This document shows, piece after piece, positions 1 to 6,529 of a DNA stretch of 9,840 bases. The stretch is from JAOSJT01 sp035914695 (GTDB taxonomy: Bacteria > Bacteroidota > Ignavibacteria > SZUA-365), in assembly GCA_035914695.1 (NCBI GenBank), contig JAMIQH010000141.1:1-9840 (forward strand). Direction: 5' to 3'. The first letter of the stretch is position 1; each line of letters opens with the position of its first letter. Under the pieces are notes generated by a model that worked only from the letters and a program-made list of their open reading frames with translations, was not told the DNA's origin and ran no database searches. Made by a program: the position numbers and the translations under genes.

Positions 1-221
1 CTTTCAGCATCACCCTGCCGACCAGCATCACGCTGAGCAAGAGCGGTTCGAACGCCACGATGAGCGTGTCGAACTTCACCAGCACGCTGACGGGTAACGC
101 CGGTACGCTCGATGTGAACGGGGAAGCGTCCTTCTACGTCGGTGCCGACGTCGCGGTGGGTGCCAATCAGGAAACAGGTGTGTACAGCGGCGACTTCACC
201 GTCGTGGCCGCCTACAACTAA
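1..221 (+). CDS. DUF4402-type surface/fibre subunit, C-terminal part
   Basis: The gene enters from the left edge and the first complete codon is at position 3; 72 residues are visible before TAA at 219-221. The segment alternates small and beta-branched residues and ends in SGDFTVVAAYN, the typical last strand of DUF4402 domains (family end: G-x-Y-x-G-x-F-x-V-x-V-x-Y-N). DUF4402 proteins are secreted beta-sandwich proteins that often occur next to pilus-type chaperones and ushers, so this is probably a fibre or surface subunit exported to the cell surface. The usher-like gene 114 bases downstream on the same strand fits. A strong hairpin terminator follows the stop codon, so the subunit may be made in excess of the usher. 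The N-terminus and signal peptide lie outside the window. Confidence 0.8.
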   Translation, partial: FSITLPTSITLSKSGSNATMSVSNFTSTLTGNAGTLDVNGEASFYVGADVAVGANQETGVYSGDFTVVAAYN

Positions 222-235
222 AACGCGGTACGCGG

Positions 236-265
236 AAGGCCATGGGATAGCACCCATGGCCTTTT
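236..265 (+). terminator. Rho-independent terminator after the DUF4402 gene
   Basis: An 11-bp perfect stem (AAGGCCATGGG at 236-246 and CCCATGGCCTT at 253-263) encloses a 6-base loop, and the right arm runs into a short TTTT tract (262-265). It starts 15 bases after the stop codon. It would end, or partly attenuate, transcription between the subunit gene and the usher gene. Confidence 0.82.
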
Positions 266-335
266 CGCATGAAAGCGCCTCCACCAGCTGCACGAACACG
301 AACAATCATGAAAGACTGAACAATCACCGACAAGA

Positions 336-2888
336 ATGGCACTCTTTCGTCTGATATCCCTCTCCATCCTCGCGCTCCTGCTTGTGACCATGGCTCACGG
401 GCAGGAGCTCGATTCTATCGAGGGTGAAGAGATCGAGGTGACGTTGACGGTGCAGCAACAAGGTGCGACACTCATTCCTGCCGTTCTTGTTGGAAAGGAG
501 TTGTTCATCCCGCTGTTCGATGTGTTTCAATTTCTCCGTATTCGCTCGGTGGTGAGCATGACCGGGGATTCGATTTCGGGATTTTTCCTCCACGAAGCCC
601 GCCCTTACCTCGTGGATTTCGCCGAAGGCAGGATTCACCTCGGGGACACCGTACACACGCTCCAGCGGGGCGATTATATCAAAACCGAAATGTCGGTGTT
701 TGTTCGTCGCGACCTGTTTCTCGCGATATTCGGTTTCGATTGCCAATTCAATTTCCGCGCGATGACGGTCAATGTGCTCGGCAAGATTGACTTCCCCTTT
801 CTCCGGGAAATGCGCCGCGAACGCTTGCGCAAGAATCTCGTCCGCCTGAATGATGGCACGGTAGCAGATACGCTTGTCAATGGCCGGAGTCTCGCTCCGC
901 GTCTCGGCGTACTGGATTGGAACCTGACCTGGGCTTCCATTCCCGGGGAGCGCGACATTGTGAAGGCCGATCTCGCCGCGGGCATGGGCCTGCTGGGTGG
1001 AGACGCGGCACTGCGGTGGTCGCTTTCCTCGGCAGGGGACAACTCCCTCCGCGATCTCGGGTGGGAATGGAACCATGTGCGCAATGATTGGACGCTGTTT
1101 CGTCAGTTGCGCATCGGTCGCATCGCCTCCGTTGGTCGCAATACTCGCACACGGGGAATTCTCGGAGTCGCCTTGAGCAACGCCCCGACCACCATTCGCA
1201 AAACCTACGGCACGTATGTGGTCGACGGCCAGGCCGAAGCGGGATGGACGGTGGAGTTGCTGATGAACAACGTCCTTATCGATGTCACGGAAGCGGATGC
1301 TTTCGGGTACTACTCCTTCAATGTGCCGCTGCTCTACGGCACTACCGCGGTGACAGTGAAAGTGTACGGTCCGTGGGGAGAGGAACGCATGGAAGAGCGC
1401 GTGATCAATATCCCCTTCAACGTCCTGCCCACAGGTGAATTCGAATACACTGCCAGCATGGGAATTCCTGACGATAACAGCGACGCGCTCGCCTCCTCCG
1501 TGCGAGGATCATTCGGTCTCGGTACTGGCTTGACACTCGCCGCCTCCATGGATATCGAAGCAGCCGCGCACGCCACCGAGGTGTACCCGGCACTTTCCGC
1601 AACCATGCGCCCCTTCGATCACGTACTGATCAATGCGGAGCATGTGTTGAATGAAAAAAGCAGTCTGTCCCTGGTGTACGCTCTTCCGGGAAATGCCACG
1701 CTCTCCGGTGAGTGGTCCCTGTACGATGCCGCTTCCGGGTCGCTTTCGCTCAAGGGAAGTGAGCAACGTCGTATACAATTGCACACACCGTTCTCCCTCG
1801 GTTCCTCGTCCGGAAACCTGCGCATGGGGTTGCGACAGGACGTTGCCGCCGGTGGAGAATTCACAGCGGCCGAACTCCATGTCGGCGCCACTATCCTCGG
1901 GGTGCGTTCGCAGATGAGCATCAACGTCGATGACTTGCTCGACCGAGACCGCGCCATGCTGCTTACGGTCGGTACAGCGCACAGTCTGTTTCGTGGGTTG
2001 CTGCTTCGCCCGCAATTCTCCATCGACATCCTCGGACAGCGCGGTGGCTCGGCGCAACTTGGGGTCGAAAGCCCACTCGGGAAGTCGGGTTGGCTCACGG
2101 CGACGCTCGGCAGCAACCTCATGGATGGTTCGTGGAACGCCCAATTGGCAGTGCGCTTCGATTTCTCCTTCGCTCGAGTTCTCGGCAGTCTTGCACGGCA
2201 GAACAGTGGCACGCGCTTCACGCAATCGGTACGCGGATCGGTGCAAGTCGACGACACCCATGCTTCGCTCCACCTCGATCCGGATGCGTTGTTGCGACGC
2301 GGTGGTTTGGTGGTCGAGACGTTTCTTGACGTGAACGGCAACGGCCTTCGGGATGCCGGTGAACGACGTATTCCGGGAATCGAACTCCGGACCACCGGCG
2401 GACGCATCCTCGTCGATGCAGCGGATACACTTGTGCGTGTATTCGATATCGAGCCGTATCAGAATGTGCTTGTGGAGGTGAGTTCGGACAATTTCGAGAA
2501 TGTCGCATGGCAGGCGAGGCATACGTCCTTCGGTGTGGAGATACTCCCGAATCGCCTCATCGCCCTCGCTGTGCCCGTGTCCGTTGTCGGCGAAGTGGTC
2601 GGGAAGGTTGCCCTCCCGACCGGGTTTTCCCGAAAGCACGCCGGGGGATTGCAACTCCGTATTCACGCGGCCGACGGTTCCCTCGCGGCCACCGTCGTCA
2701 CGGAAAAGGATGGATCATTCCGCTATATGGGGTTGCTTCCGGGGCGCTATACGGTGACGATGGATGATACTCAGGCGCAACGACTCTCCGTCACGGGCGA
2801 TGCCGTCGCGTTCGAAGTACGAGCCGACGAAGAAGGGGATATCGTCGAAGGACTCGATGTGCGGTTGCGCATGCAACAACGGCCCTGA
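336..2888 (+). CDS. Usher-like outer-membrane protein (FimD/PapC-like)
   Basis: This 850-residue protein is about the length of classical ushers. Residues 1-23 form a Sec signal peptide (hydrophobic stretch ISLSILALLLVTMAHG), with likely cleavage near AHGQ. Residues 30-150 form an N-terminal periplasmic region rich in short strands. From about 160 to 640 there are many alternating amphipathic strands, as in a large outer-membrane barrel. The segment at about 290-365 resembles the usher plug and its flanks: TYVVDG, then VELLMNNVLIDV, ADAFGYYSFNVPL, YGPWGEERMEE. The C-terminal part has a calcium-loop-like DVNGNGLRDAGE (665 onward, as in SdrD B-like repeats) and a final carboxypeptidase-regulatory-like beta domain (about 745-845, with EKDGSFRYMGLLPGRYTV). 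ATG 336 was chosen because the signal peptide follows at once; no clear Shine-Dalgarno precedes it. Its probable role is outer-membrane secretion and assembly of DUF4402-type subunits. No chaperone gene is visible in the window. Confidence 0.78.
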   Translation: MALFRLISLSILALLLVTMAHGQELDSIEGEEIEVTLTVQQQGATLIPAVLVGKELFIPLFDVFQFLRIRSVVSMTGDSISGFFLHEARPYLVDFAEGRIHLGDTVHTLQRGDYIKTEMSVFVRRDLFLAIFGFDCQFNFRAMTVNVLGKIDFPFLREMRRERLRKNLVRLNDGTVADTLVNGRSLAPRLGVLDWNLTWASIPGERDIVKADLAAGMGLLGGDAALRWSLSSAGDNSLRDLGWEWNHVRNDWTLFRQLRIGRIASVGRNTRTRGILGVALSNAPTTIRKTYGTYVVDGQAEAGWTVELLMNNVLIDVTEADAFGYYSFNVPLLYGTTAVTVKVYGPWGEERMEERVINIPFNVLPTGEFEYTASMGIPDDNSDALASSVRGSFGLGTGLTLAASMDIEAAAHATEVYPALSATMRPFDHVLINAEHVLNEKSSLSLVYALPGNATLSGEWSLYDAASGSLSLKGSEQRRIQLHTPFSLGSSSGNLRMGLRQDVAAGGEFTAAELHVGATILGVRSQMSINVDDLLDRDRAMLLTVGTAHSLFRGLLLRPQFSIDILGQRGGSAQLGVESPLGKSGWLTATLGSNLMDGSWNAQLAVRFDFSFARVLGSLARQNSGTRFTQSVRGSVQVDDTHASLHLDPDALLRRGGLVVETFLDVNGNGLRDAGERRIPGIELRTTGGRILVDAADTLVRVFDIEPYQNVLVEVSSDNFENVAWQARHTSFGVEILPNRLIALAVPVSVVGEVVGKVALPTGFSRKHAGGLQLRIHAADGSLAATVVTEKDGSFRYMGLLPGRYTVTMDDTQAQRLSVTGDAVAFEVRADEEGDIVEGLDVRLRMQQRP

Positions 2889-2999
2889 TGTCCCCCACGG
2901 CTTCGTTACGCTGAATCGTGATTCGACAGTACTGTCGCGCGGAACCGTAGTCCCGATGGTGGTGGGGAATGGAATGCAGAATGGAACGAGCGAGAACAA

Positions 3000-4406
3000 T
3001 CAGTGAAAATCCTTCGCATCGATGCGATACTTCCGCATCAATTCGAACAACGTGGTACGCCCAATGTCCAGGCTGCGGGCCGCCGCCGCCTGCACACCGT
3101 TCGCGGCGTGCAACGCGTCGCGGATGGCTTGCTCCTTTATCTGCTCCATAGTCAAGGAGGCGCCGTGCCAGCGCGAGATGCCGGTTTCCACCCTCACCGC
3201 CTGACGAGAACTCTGTGTATCCAATGCTTCGTCACTTGTGGGGAGCATCGGAAAATCCTGGACACGAAGCTCCGTGCCATCCGCCAAGAGCACAGCGCGG
3301 TCTATCGCGCTTTGCAGTTCACGCACGTTGCCGGGCCAATGATACGCTTGCAGGAGTTGTAGTGCTTCAGGCGAGAATCGCAGCTGCTCTTTCGCTTCCC
3401 GCGTGCCGGCTTTCCGGAGAAAGTGATCCGCGAGCAGCAGAATGTCGCCGCGACGTGCGCGCAACGGTGGCAAAAGAATCGGAAAGGCCGCGAGTCGGTA
3501 GTATAAATCCTCACGGAAGCTGCGTTCCTCGCACATCAACTTGAGATTGCGGTTCGTGGCTGAAACAATACGCACATCCACCGTGATGGTTTCTCCGCCA
3601 CCCACGCGTTCGAACTGCTTTTGCTGGATGGCGCGGAGCAACTTCGCCTGCAACGAAATGTCAAGCTCGCCGATTTCGTCGAGAAACAGGGTGCCGCCGT
3701 CGGCTTGCTCGAATCGTCCGCGACGACGGGCGTCCGCACCGGTAAACGCGCCTTTCTCGTGTCCGAACAATTCACTTTCAATCAAATCCTTTGGAATCGC
3801 TGCGCAATTCACCACAACAAAGGGAGCGGCTGAACGCCGCCCGGTGTAATGAATCGCCCGCGCGATCATTTCCTTACCCGTGCCGCTCTCGCCCTCGATG
3901 AGCACCGAGATTTCACTGTCGCGCGCTTTCACCACCAAACGGAGCGCGTCATGCATCACCCCCGATCCGGTGACGATATTCTCGATGCGCGCGTTGCTCT
4001 CCAGCGAATCGCGTAGCGATTGCACTTCTTCCCGCAGCGCCTGCAATTGCAGGGCGTTGCGGATGGAGAATTCCAATCGTCCGAAATCCACTGGTTTGGT
4101 GAAATAGTCGTACGCGCCGCGCCGCATCGTGTCGACCGCAACATTGATATCGCTCTGCGAAGAAAGGATGAGAATGGGAAGGTCGGGGTGCTGCTTCTTC
4201 AGCGTTGTCAATACCTCCATGCCCGAAATGCCATCGAGCATGAGATCAAGGATCAAGAGGTCCGGGACTTCCACGCCCTCCGTGAGATACGCCGCCCCGT
4301 CATGAAACACTCCGCTGCGATATCCCCACTTCACCCGTAATGTGCGATCCACCAGCGAACATACGAGCGGATCGTCGTCGATAATGTGTACCAGGGGTGT
4401 CGTCAT
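3000..4406 (-). CDS. NtrC-family sigma-54-dependent response regulator
   Basis: Three domains are clear. The receiver (about 1-120) has the acidic cluster D10-D11-D12, phospho-acceptor D54 in LLILDLMLDG, and K104 in FTKP. The AAA+ sigma-54 activation domain (about 145-370) has Walker A GESGTGK (172-178), the sigma-54 contact loop GAFTGA (219-224), Walker B TLFLDEIGEL (D243, E244) and arginine-finger region FREDLYYRL. A Fis-type helix-turn-helix lies at about 421-465 (AAAARSLDIGRTTLFELMRKY). All key residues are intact, so it should be phosphorylated, bind enhancer DNA and drive open-complex formation by sigma-54 RNA polymerase. I chose ATG at 4404-4406 because the receiver begins directly after it. 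In-frame ATGs at 4412 and 4445 are possible; the GGAGG beside the 4445 ATG is too close to serve it. The gene is divergent from the Hpt gene at 4500 and convergent with the usher gene. Confidence 0.93.
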   Translation of the reverse strand: MTTPLVHIIDDDPLVCSLVDRTLRVKWGYRSGVFHDGAAYLTEGVEVPDLLILDLMLDGISGMEVLTTLKKQHPDLPILILSSQSDINVAVDTMRRGAYDYFTKPVDFGRLEFSIRNALQLQALREEVQSLRDSLESNARIENIVTGSGVMHDALRLVVKARDSEISVLIEGESGTGKEMIARAIHYTGRRSAAPFVVVNCAAIPKDLIESELFGHEKGAFTGADARRRGRFEQADGGTLFLDEIGELDISLQAKLLRAIQQKQFERVGGGETITVDVRIVSATNRNLKLMCEERSFREDLYYRLAAFPILLPPLRARRGDILLLADHFLRKAGTREAKEQLRFSPEALQLLQAYHWPGNVRELQSAIDRAVLLADGTELRVQDFPMLPTSDEALDTQSSRQAVRVETGISRWHGASLTMEQIKEQAIRDALHAANGVQAAAARSLDIGRTTLFELMRKYRIDAKDFH

Positions 4407-4499
4407 GCGCATGAAGTCCGAATGTTGTGCTAGTGCAACTTCCATCCTCCATGACTAAATTCCAATACGGATTCTGGAGCAACCAACCACGGGTATCAC

Positions 4500-4979
4500 A
4501 TGCACGCCGATTCGGGAGTAGATCATCGTGATTATGGCAACGCTGGATCGGGGAGTGCGTCGCGGTCCGAAGCACGTGCCTTCGGATCGGGACATCTTCC
4601 ATCGGCTATTTCCATTGACGAGATGGAATGGTCGTATTTAAGCGAAGTTGCCGATGGCGACGAAGGTTTCTTTCTCTCCTCACTTGAGGAAATGGACACA
4701 CAACTCGGAGAATTCCTCCAGCGGCTTGCTTCGGCACTTGAAGTTGGTAATCCGCTTGACGCCCGGGCGGCCATGCATCGCATACAGCCAAGCCTCGCTA
4801 TGATCGGGCAGCACGCGATCGTCACCGAGTTGAAAGCCACGGCTGCCCTGCTGAAATCGAACAGCAGAACCCTCACCGAACTTCGCCCTACCTTCGATTG
4901 GATCCACGAATCCTGCGTCGTCGTGCGAGCCCGCATCTGCGACGAGATCCGGCGTCGGCAGACACCTGCCGCTTCCTGA
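4500..4979 (+). CDS. Hpt (histidine phosphotransfer) domain protein
   Basis: The protein has 159 residues. The first 35 or so are Gly/Ser/Ala-rich and probably disordered. Residues 38-145 look like an Hpt four-helix bundle: IDEMEWSYLSEVADGDEGFFLSSL matches the usual Hpt opening (Leu-x-x-Asp-x-Glu-Phe-hydrophobic), and AMHRIQPSLAMIG supplies the likely phospho-acceptor H93. The usual motif is His-x-Leu-Lys-Gly-x(5)-Gly; here Lys and Gly are Gln and Pro, so phosphotransfer is probable but not certain. Such proteins relay phosphate between hybrid kinases and response regulators in the cytoplasm. The divergent NtrC-type regulator, with only 93 bases between the two genes, is an obvious candidate partner, although NtrC proteins are usually phosphorylated directly by kinases. 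No Shine-Dalgarno precedes ATG 4500; M42 is an alternative start that would still keep the Hpt core. Confidence 0.68.
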   Translation: MHADSGVDHRDYGNAGSGSASRSEARAFGSGHLPSAISIDEMEWSYLSEVADGDEGFFLSSLEEMDTQLGEFLQRLASALEVGNPLDARAAMHRIQPSLAMIGQHAIVTELKATAALLKSNSRTLTELRPTFDWIHESCVVVRARICDEIRRRQTPAAS

Positions 4980-5012
4980 GCCAAGTGGGTTCGGGCTGGC
5001 GACGCCACGCGA

Positions 5013-5351
5013 TCACATCTCGCCGGTGTGTTGATTCACGGTGACCCGGCACGAGCGCGAGGGTACGAACCGCCTCGCGAACTGCAGTCGCTGGAAGCTG
5101 TATTCATCAGCATTTTTTGTCCACTCCCAGGTTCCTTGCGTCTTATCTCCCTTTGGCGTAGCCACCTCGAGGGGACCTTGCTCTCTGCATTTGCCAGTTA
5201 CACTGCAATTCCCCTCCACAAAAGGCGATATCTTTTCGTTACACACTCCCGTTCTGATCACGAAGCTGCCATCTCTGACGAAGTATGAAATGTCACGGAG
5301 GTAGGTGGTCGGCCGTCCAGCCACTCCCGATGCTGATCGCACGCACAACAT
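5013..5351 (-). CDS. Doubtful hypothetical protein, or gene remnant
   Basis: A 112-codon minus-strand ORF fills most of the gap between the Hpt gene and the conjugation operon. Its composition is balanced and protein-like, with five cysteines, two tryptophans and a stretch GTWEWTKNADEYSFQRLQF that looks structured. I do not recognise a family. There is no signal peptide although the Cys content would suit a secreted protein. An in-frame stop lies 18 bases before the ATG, so the ORF cannot be longer. No ribosome binding site is evident. It could be the tail of a decayed secreted protein. Plus-strand ORFs over the same bases (about 5028-5304) look less protein-like. Convergent with the Hpt gene. 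Confidence 0.35.
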   Translation of the reverse strand: MLCVRSASGVAGRPTTYLRDISYFVRDGSFVIRTGVCNEKISPFVEGNCSVTGKCREQGPLEVATPKGDKTQGTWEWTKNADEYSFQRLQFARRFVPSRSCRVTVNQHTGEM

Positions 5352-5436
5352 GGTGTCATCGAAAACGGATCATGTATCGAGCGTTCGGGAGGGAAGGGCA
5401 TCTCTCAGGAAACGATGCAAGAGACGGATTTGAGTT

Positions 5437-5452
5437 TGACAGGAGAATTGCT
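5437..5452 (+). promoter_or_regulatory. Candidate sigma-54 promoter (-24/-12) of the conjugation operon
   Basis: TGACAGG-AGAA-TTGCT matches the sigma-54 consensus TGGCACG-N4-TTGCW with correct spacing. The -12 half is perfect (5448-5452) and five of seven positions match in the -24 half (5437-5443). The weak point is GA in place of the usually invariant GG at -24. Transcription would begin near 5463-5465, about 18 bases before ATG 5482. TTGACA at 5436-5441 also resembles a sigma-70 -35 box, but no convincing -10 sits 16-18 bases downstream. Confidence 0.38.
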
Positions 5453-5481
5453 CACATTCCCGGCATACCATCGGAACGCGT

Positions 5482-6270
5482 ATGCTGGAATCGACCACGG
5501 TCGCTTTTGGGGATGTGGAAGTCGGAATTACCGCGACCTTCCGGAGGGAGCCGTTTCCTCGAAAGGACGTTCTCTGGGCTCTGATCCTGCTTAACCAGCG
5601 CTATCCCTTTGTCCGGATTGGACTGGATGCTCGTTGGCGAATTGTCGTGCGAGGCGAAATCCCCCGTTATGACCAACGGCGCGCTCGAGATGTGGAGCAG
5701 GCGGTGCAATCCTGCATTGAAGACTCCCTTGCCGTCATCGCTGGACAACGCCTGCCCCCGCTCGAACGGAACGAAGACAGCGAGCAATACATCGAAGCAC
5801 TTCGGGCTTTGCACATGGCCGCTGCGGAAAGGGCATGGCGCATCGCCCCGGAGACAGGGGAAGGCGCGTTCGACGATGTTGAGTACACCATTCAGCCCTG
5901 TATCGCCGTGGGTCCGCAGAAGTACGCGATCTTCGCGCGTTTCGACGGGAGCAGCATAGCATTCTCAATTCCAAGCGCGATACACATCACACACTTCAAC
6001 CCACGCGCGCGATCGAAGCTCGCTCTCTTCATCCTACAGTATAATGCGTCGTCAAGAGGGGGAGTCCGGCTCGCATTGCAGCGTGGCTGGCTTGGGATGC
6101 AGGTCCAGTACCCCATGGCAGATCTACATCGCACGGAATGCATGTACGCGGCGGAGCGCTTATGGGAGCAGTGCGAAAGCATGTTCTCCCAGTGTGCTTC
6201 GCTGCGATCCCAGCACCACACAATCCATGAGCCCCACATCAATACACATACACAGGAGCGTCAATCATGA
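5482..6270 (+). CDS. Tandem YbjN/secretion-chaperone-like protein of the Pup-ligase operon
   Basis: This soluble 262-residue protein has no signal peptide or membrane segment. Two regions share one layout. Residues 30-84 read helix (DVLWALILLNQ), paired strands (FVRIGLDARWRIVVRGEIP) and a long helix (DVEQAVQSCIEDS). Residues 178-233 read helix (SKLALFILQYN), strands (GVRLALQRGWLGMQVQYP) and helix (MYAAERLWEQCESMF). This pattern is typical of the YbjN / type III secretion chaperone-like fold, here apparently duplicated; the fold call is from pattern only. Proteins of this fold bind extended partner peptides. The gene is first in the operon and its stop overlaps the start of the small modifier-like gene (ATGA at 6267-6270), so the two are translationally coupled. 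It may therefore hold the unstructured small protein or a target for the ligase (inference). ATG 5482 is the only reasonable start, since an in-frame stop lies at 5437-5439. Confidence 0.8.
   Translation: MLESTTVAFGDVEVGITATFRREPFPRKDVLWALILLNQRYPFVRIGLDARWRIVVRGEIPRYDQRRARDVEQAVQSCIEDSLAVIAGQRLPPLERNEDSEQYIEALRALHMAAAERAWRIAPETGEGAFDDVEYTIQPCIAVGPQKYAIFARFDGSSIAFSIPSAIHITHFNPRARSKLALFILQYNASSRGGVRLALQRGWLGMQVQYPMADLHRTECMYAAERLWEQCESMFSQCASLRSQHHTIHEPHINTHTQERQS
6254..6258 (+). promoter_or_regulatory. Ribosome binding site of the small modifier gene
   Basis: AGGAG ends 8 bases before ATG 6267, inside the last codons of the upstream gene. It is a strong Shine-Dalgarno in a window where most starts lack one. 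It supports the reality of the 79-residue gene and suggests high translation of the small protein. Confidence 0.7.
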
Positions 6271-6506
6271 CTGATCACTTCAATGAAACAGCTGTCATTC
6301 CGGAGGCAGTGTTGCACGGGACGAATTCCCGTGAAGCACTCGCGGATGTGTTGTCGCCAGCACCCTCCAGAAGTGCACCCCAACAGCCGGTGCCGGATCT
6401 GCTGGTACAGCGCGCGCTTGAGCAGGATCTGATCTCGAATTATCTGGAGGAAGATGACTCCACCGTGATGTACCGAGGCCTGCGTCAGCGCATCTCTGCC
6501 GAATAA
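6267..6506 (+). CDS. Small Pup/UBact-like modifier candidate with C-terminal Glu
   Basis: The protein has 79 residues, no cysteine, tryptophan or membrane segment, and a Pro/Ser/Ala-rich, probably disordered middle (DVLSPAPSRSAPQQPVPD). An acidic helical stretch follows (DLLVQRALEQDLISNYLEEDD), and the tail is YRGLRQRISAE. Pup is 60-70 residues, largely disordered with a helical C-terminal half, and ends Gly-Gly-Glu or Gly-Gly-Gln; the terminal Glu side chain is joined to target lysines by PafA. Here the last residue is Glu, so no deamidation would be needed, but the Gly-Gly is Ser-Ala. The YR-x-x-RQR tail recalls UBact proteins from other Gram-negative bacteria (from memory, not searched). 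It lies directly before a PafA/Dop-family gene and is translationally coupled to the gene before it. The gene is clearly real; the modifier role is inferred from size, end residue and neighbours. Confidence 0.75.
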   Translation: MTDHFNETAVIPEAVLHGTNSREALADVLSPAPSRSAPQQPVPDLLVQRALEQDLISNYLEEDDSTVMYRGLRQRISAE

Positions 6507-6529
6507 AAGGCGGGGAGTACGATCGCGCC

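Noticed and set aside
142..354. 70-codon plus-strand frame bridging the DUF4402 gene and the usher start
   Set aside because: It overlaps two real genes in another frame and runs through the terminator hairpin.
324..1076. 250-codon open frame on the minus strand over the start of the usher-like gene
   Set aside because: Antisense to the signal peptide and N-terminal region of a real gene; no recognisable domain and no ribosome binding site.
1509..2666. 385-codon open frame on the minus strand inside the usher-like gene
   Set aside because: It lies wholly opposite a well-supported coding region, and its His/Arg/Glu-rich low-order composition is typical of an antisense shadow in GC-rich DNA.
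4300..4602. 100-codon minus-strand frame across the divergent promoter region
   Set aside because: It overlaps both the regulator start and the Hpt gene in other frames; composition is not protein-like.
5436..5441. TTGACA as a sigma-70 -35 box
   Set aside because: No convincing -10 hexamer at 16-18 bases downstream; the sigma-54-like reading of the same bases is better spaced.
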